Assembly: GCA_900550505.1 (NCBI GenBank)
Contig: URSI01000063.1
Span: 1 to 6,827, forward strand
DNA: 6,827 nt
From: an uncultured Eubacteriales bacterium
GTDB lineage: Bacteria > Bacillota > Clostridia > Oscillospirales > CAG-382
Direction: 5' to 3'
Each line of letters starts with the position of its first letter. Position 1 is the first letter of the stretch. The position numbers and the translations under genes are program-made. Below the pieces are notes generated by a model. That model worked only from the letters and a program-made list of their open reading frames with translations. It was not told where the DNA came from and made no database searches. Of this stretch, positions 6,262 through 6,827 are shown piece after piece.

Positions 6262-6818
6262 GACCCTGCCTCGCGTTCTTCAAGCCCTGTCAGCATCTGC
6301 TGACCGTCATCGCAGACAAGCTCGCCTGTTACCGGAAGCTCATCAAGCGAAGACAGCCCGAAGCACCTCAGGAACGAATCGGTGGTCACGAAAAGCGAAG
6401 GATGTCCGGGCGCGTCAAGACAGCCGCGTTCTCTGATCAGTCCCTTATCCGTGAGTGATGAGACGATAGACGATGAATCGACACCTCGCACCTGCTCTAT
6501 GAAAGAGCGCGTAACGGGCTGGTTATAAGCAATCACCGCCAGCACTTCGAGCGAAGCGCGCGAAAGAGGCGGGGTCCTGCGCAATTCGAGCGCTTGCTTT
6601 ACGGCCTCTGCATAGTCGCTTTTTGTACAGAGCTGATATGAGCTTTCGAGCTGTATCAGCATTATCCCGGCGGTTTCGTACTTTTTCTGGAGCTCTGATG
6701 CAGCGTCGCACAATGATTGCGTGCTGCATTGAAAAATATCGCAAAGCTTGTCCGTGGTTACGGGAGCGCCGGAGGCAAACAACACGGCTTCAAGCGCCGC
6801 CGGCAGGTTTTCATGCAT
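6258..6818 (-). CDS. scpB: Segregation and condensation protein ScpB
   Basis: Kite subunit of the SMC-ScpA-ScpB condensin, which compacts and segregates the chromosome. The 186-residue product carries two winged-helix domains. The N-terminal one is LEAVLFASGAPVTTDKLCDIF at about 9-29 through YQLCTKSDYA at 61-70. The second is at about 85-155, with the signature SLEVLAVIAYNQPVTRSFIEQVRGVDSS, the LIRERGCLDAPGHPSLFVTT wing and FGLSSLDELP at 153-162. The last 25 residues are an acidic variable tail. Length is normal. The start is ATG at 6818: the codons before it are TAA, CGG and CAT, so nothing longer is possible. The TAA at 6825-6827 could be the end of scpA, the usual upstream partner, but only three bases are visible. 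No clear Shine-Dalgarno is seen in these nine bases. Confidence 0.96.
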   Translation of the reverse strand: MHENLPAALEAVLFASGAPVTTDKLCDIFQCSTQSLCDAASELQKKYETAGIMLIQLESSYQLCTKSDYAEAVKQALELRRTPPLSRASLEVLAVIAYNQPVTRSFIEQVRGVDSSSIVSSLTDKGLIRERGCLDAPGHPSLFVTTDSFLRCFGLSSLDELPVTGELVCDDGQQMLTGLEEREAGS

Positions 6819-6827
6819 ATGCCGTTA

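Noticed and set aside
6825..6827. TAA at the right edge as the stop of scpA.
   Set aside because: Plausible by synteny, but three bases cannot show a coding region, so no scpA feature is listed.

Overview
This window reads as chromosomal core DNA from a Gram-positive, low-GC-lineage bacterium of the class Clostridia. Its own GC content is moderate (roughly half), which would suit an Oscillospirales/Ruminococcaceae-like anaerobe. The lineage call rests on a GerW (YtfJ) sporulation-family protein beside a DUF2953 protein, a clostridial-type LeuRS, and the yhbY-nadD-yqeK-rsfS-leuS gene order. The exact taxon is inference. There are no mobile elements, CRISPR arrays, rRNA or tRNA genes.

All eleven genes lie on the minus strand, so transcription runs from the right end to the left end. 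In transcription order, block 1 is scpB (chromosome segregation), a DUF2953 membrane protein and gerW, joined by ATGA overlaps. A 110-bp gap follows, the only sizeable non-coding stretch. It carries a strong ribosome binding site for the next gene and a tentative SigE-like promoter. Block 2 is a DacF-like D-Ala-D-Ala carboxypeptidase, the rRNA pseudouridine synthase rluB, a small unrecognised GNAT-like protein, yhbY, nadD, yqeK, rsfS and the first 225 codons of leuS. From dacF to yqeK every junction overlaps by 1 to 8 bp. The yqeK-rsfS and rsfS-leuS gaps are 39 and 42 bp.

Functionally the window mixes cell-cycle and envelope genes (scpB, DUF2953, gerW, dacF) with ribosome and translation genes (rluB, yhbY, rsfS, leuS) and nucleotide metabolism (nadD for NAD synthesis, yqeK for Ap4A removal). 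The tight overlaps suggest translational coupling and one long transcript, possibly with an extra entry point before dacF.

Most of the content is ordinary and well conserved. The items most worth a second look are the small cysteine-rich GNAT-like protein between rluB and yhbY, the possible sporulation promoter before dacF, the N-terminal extension of NadD, and the absence of room for a T-box leader before leuS. I did not find a previously undescribed system.
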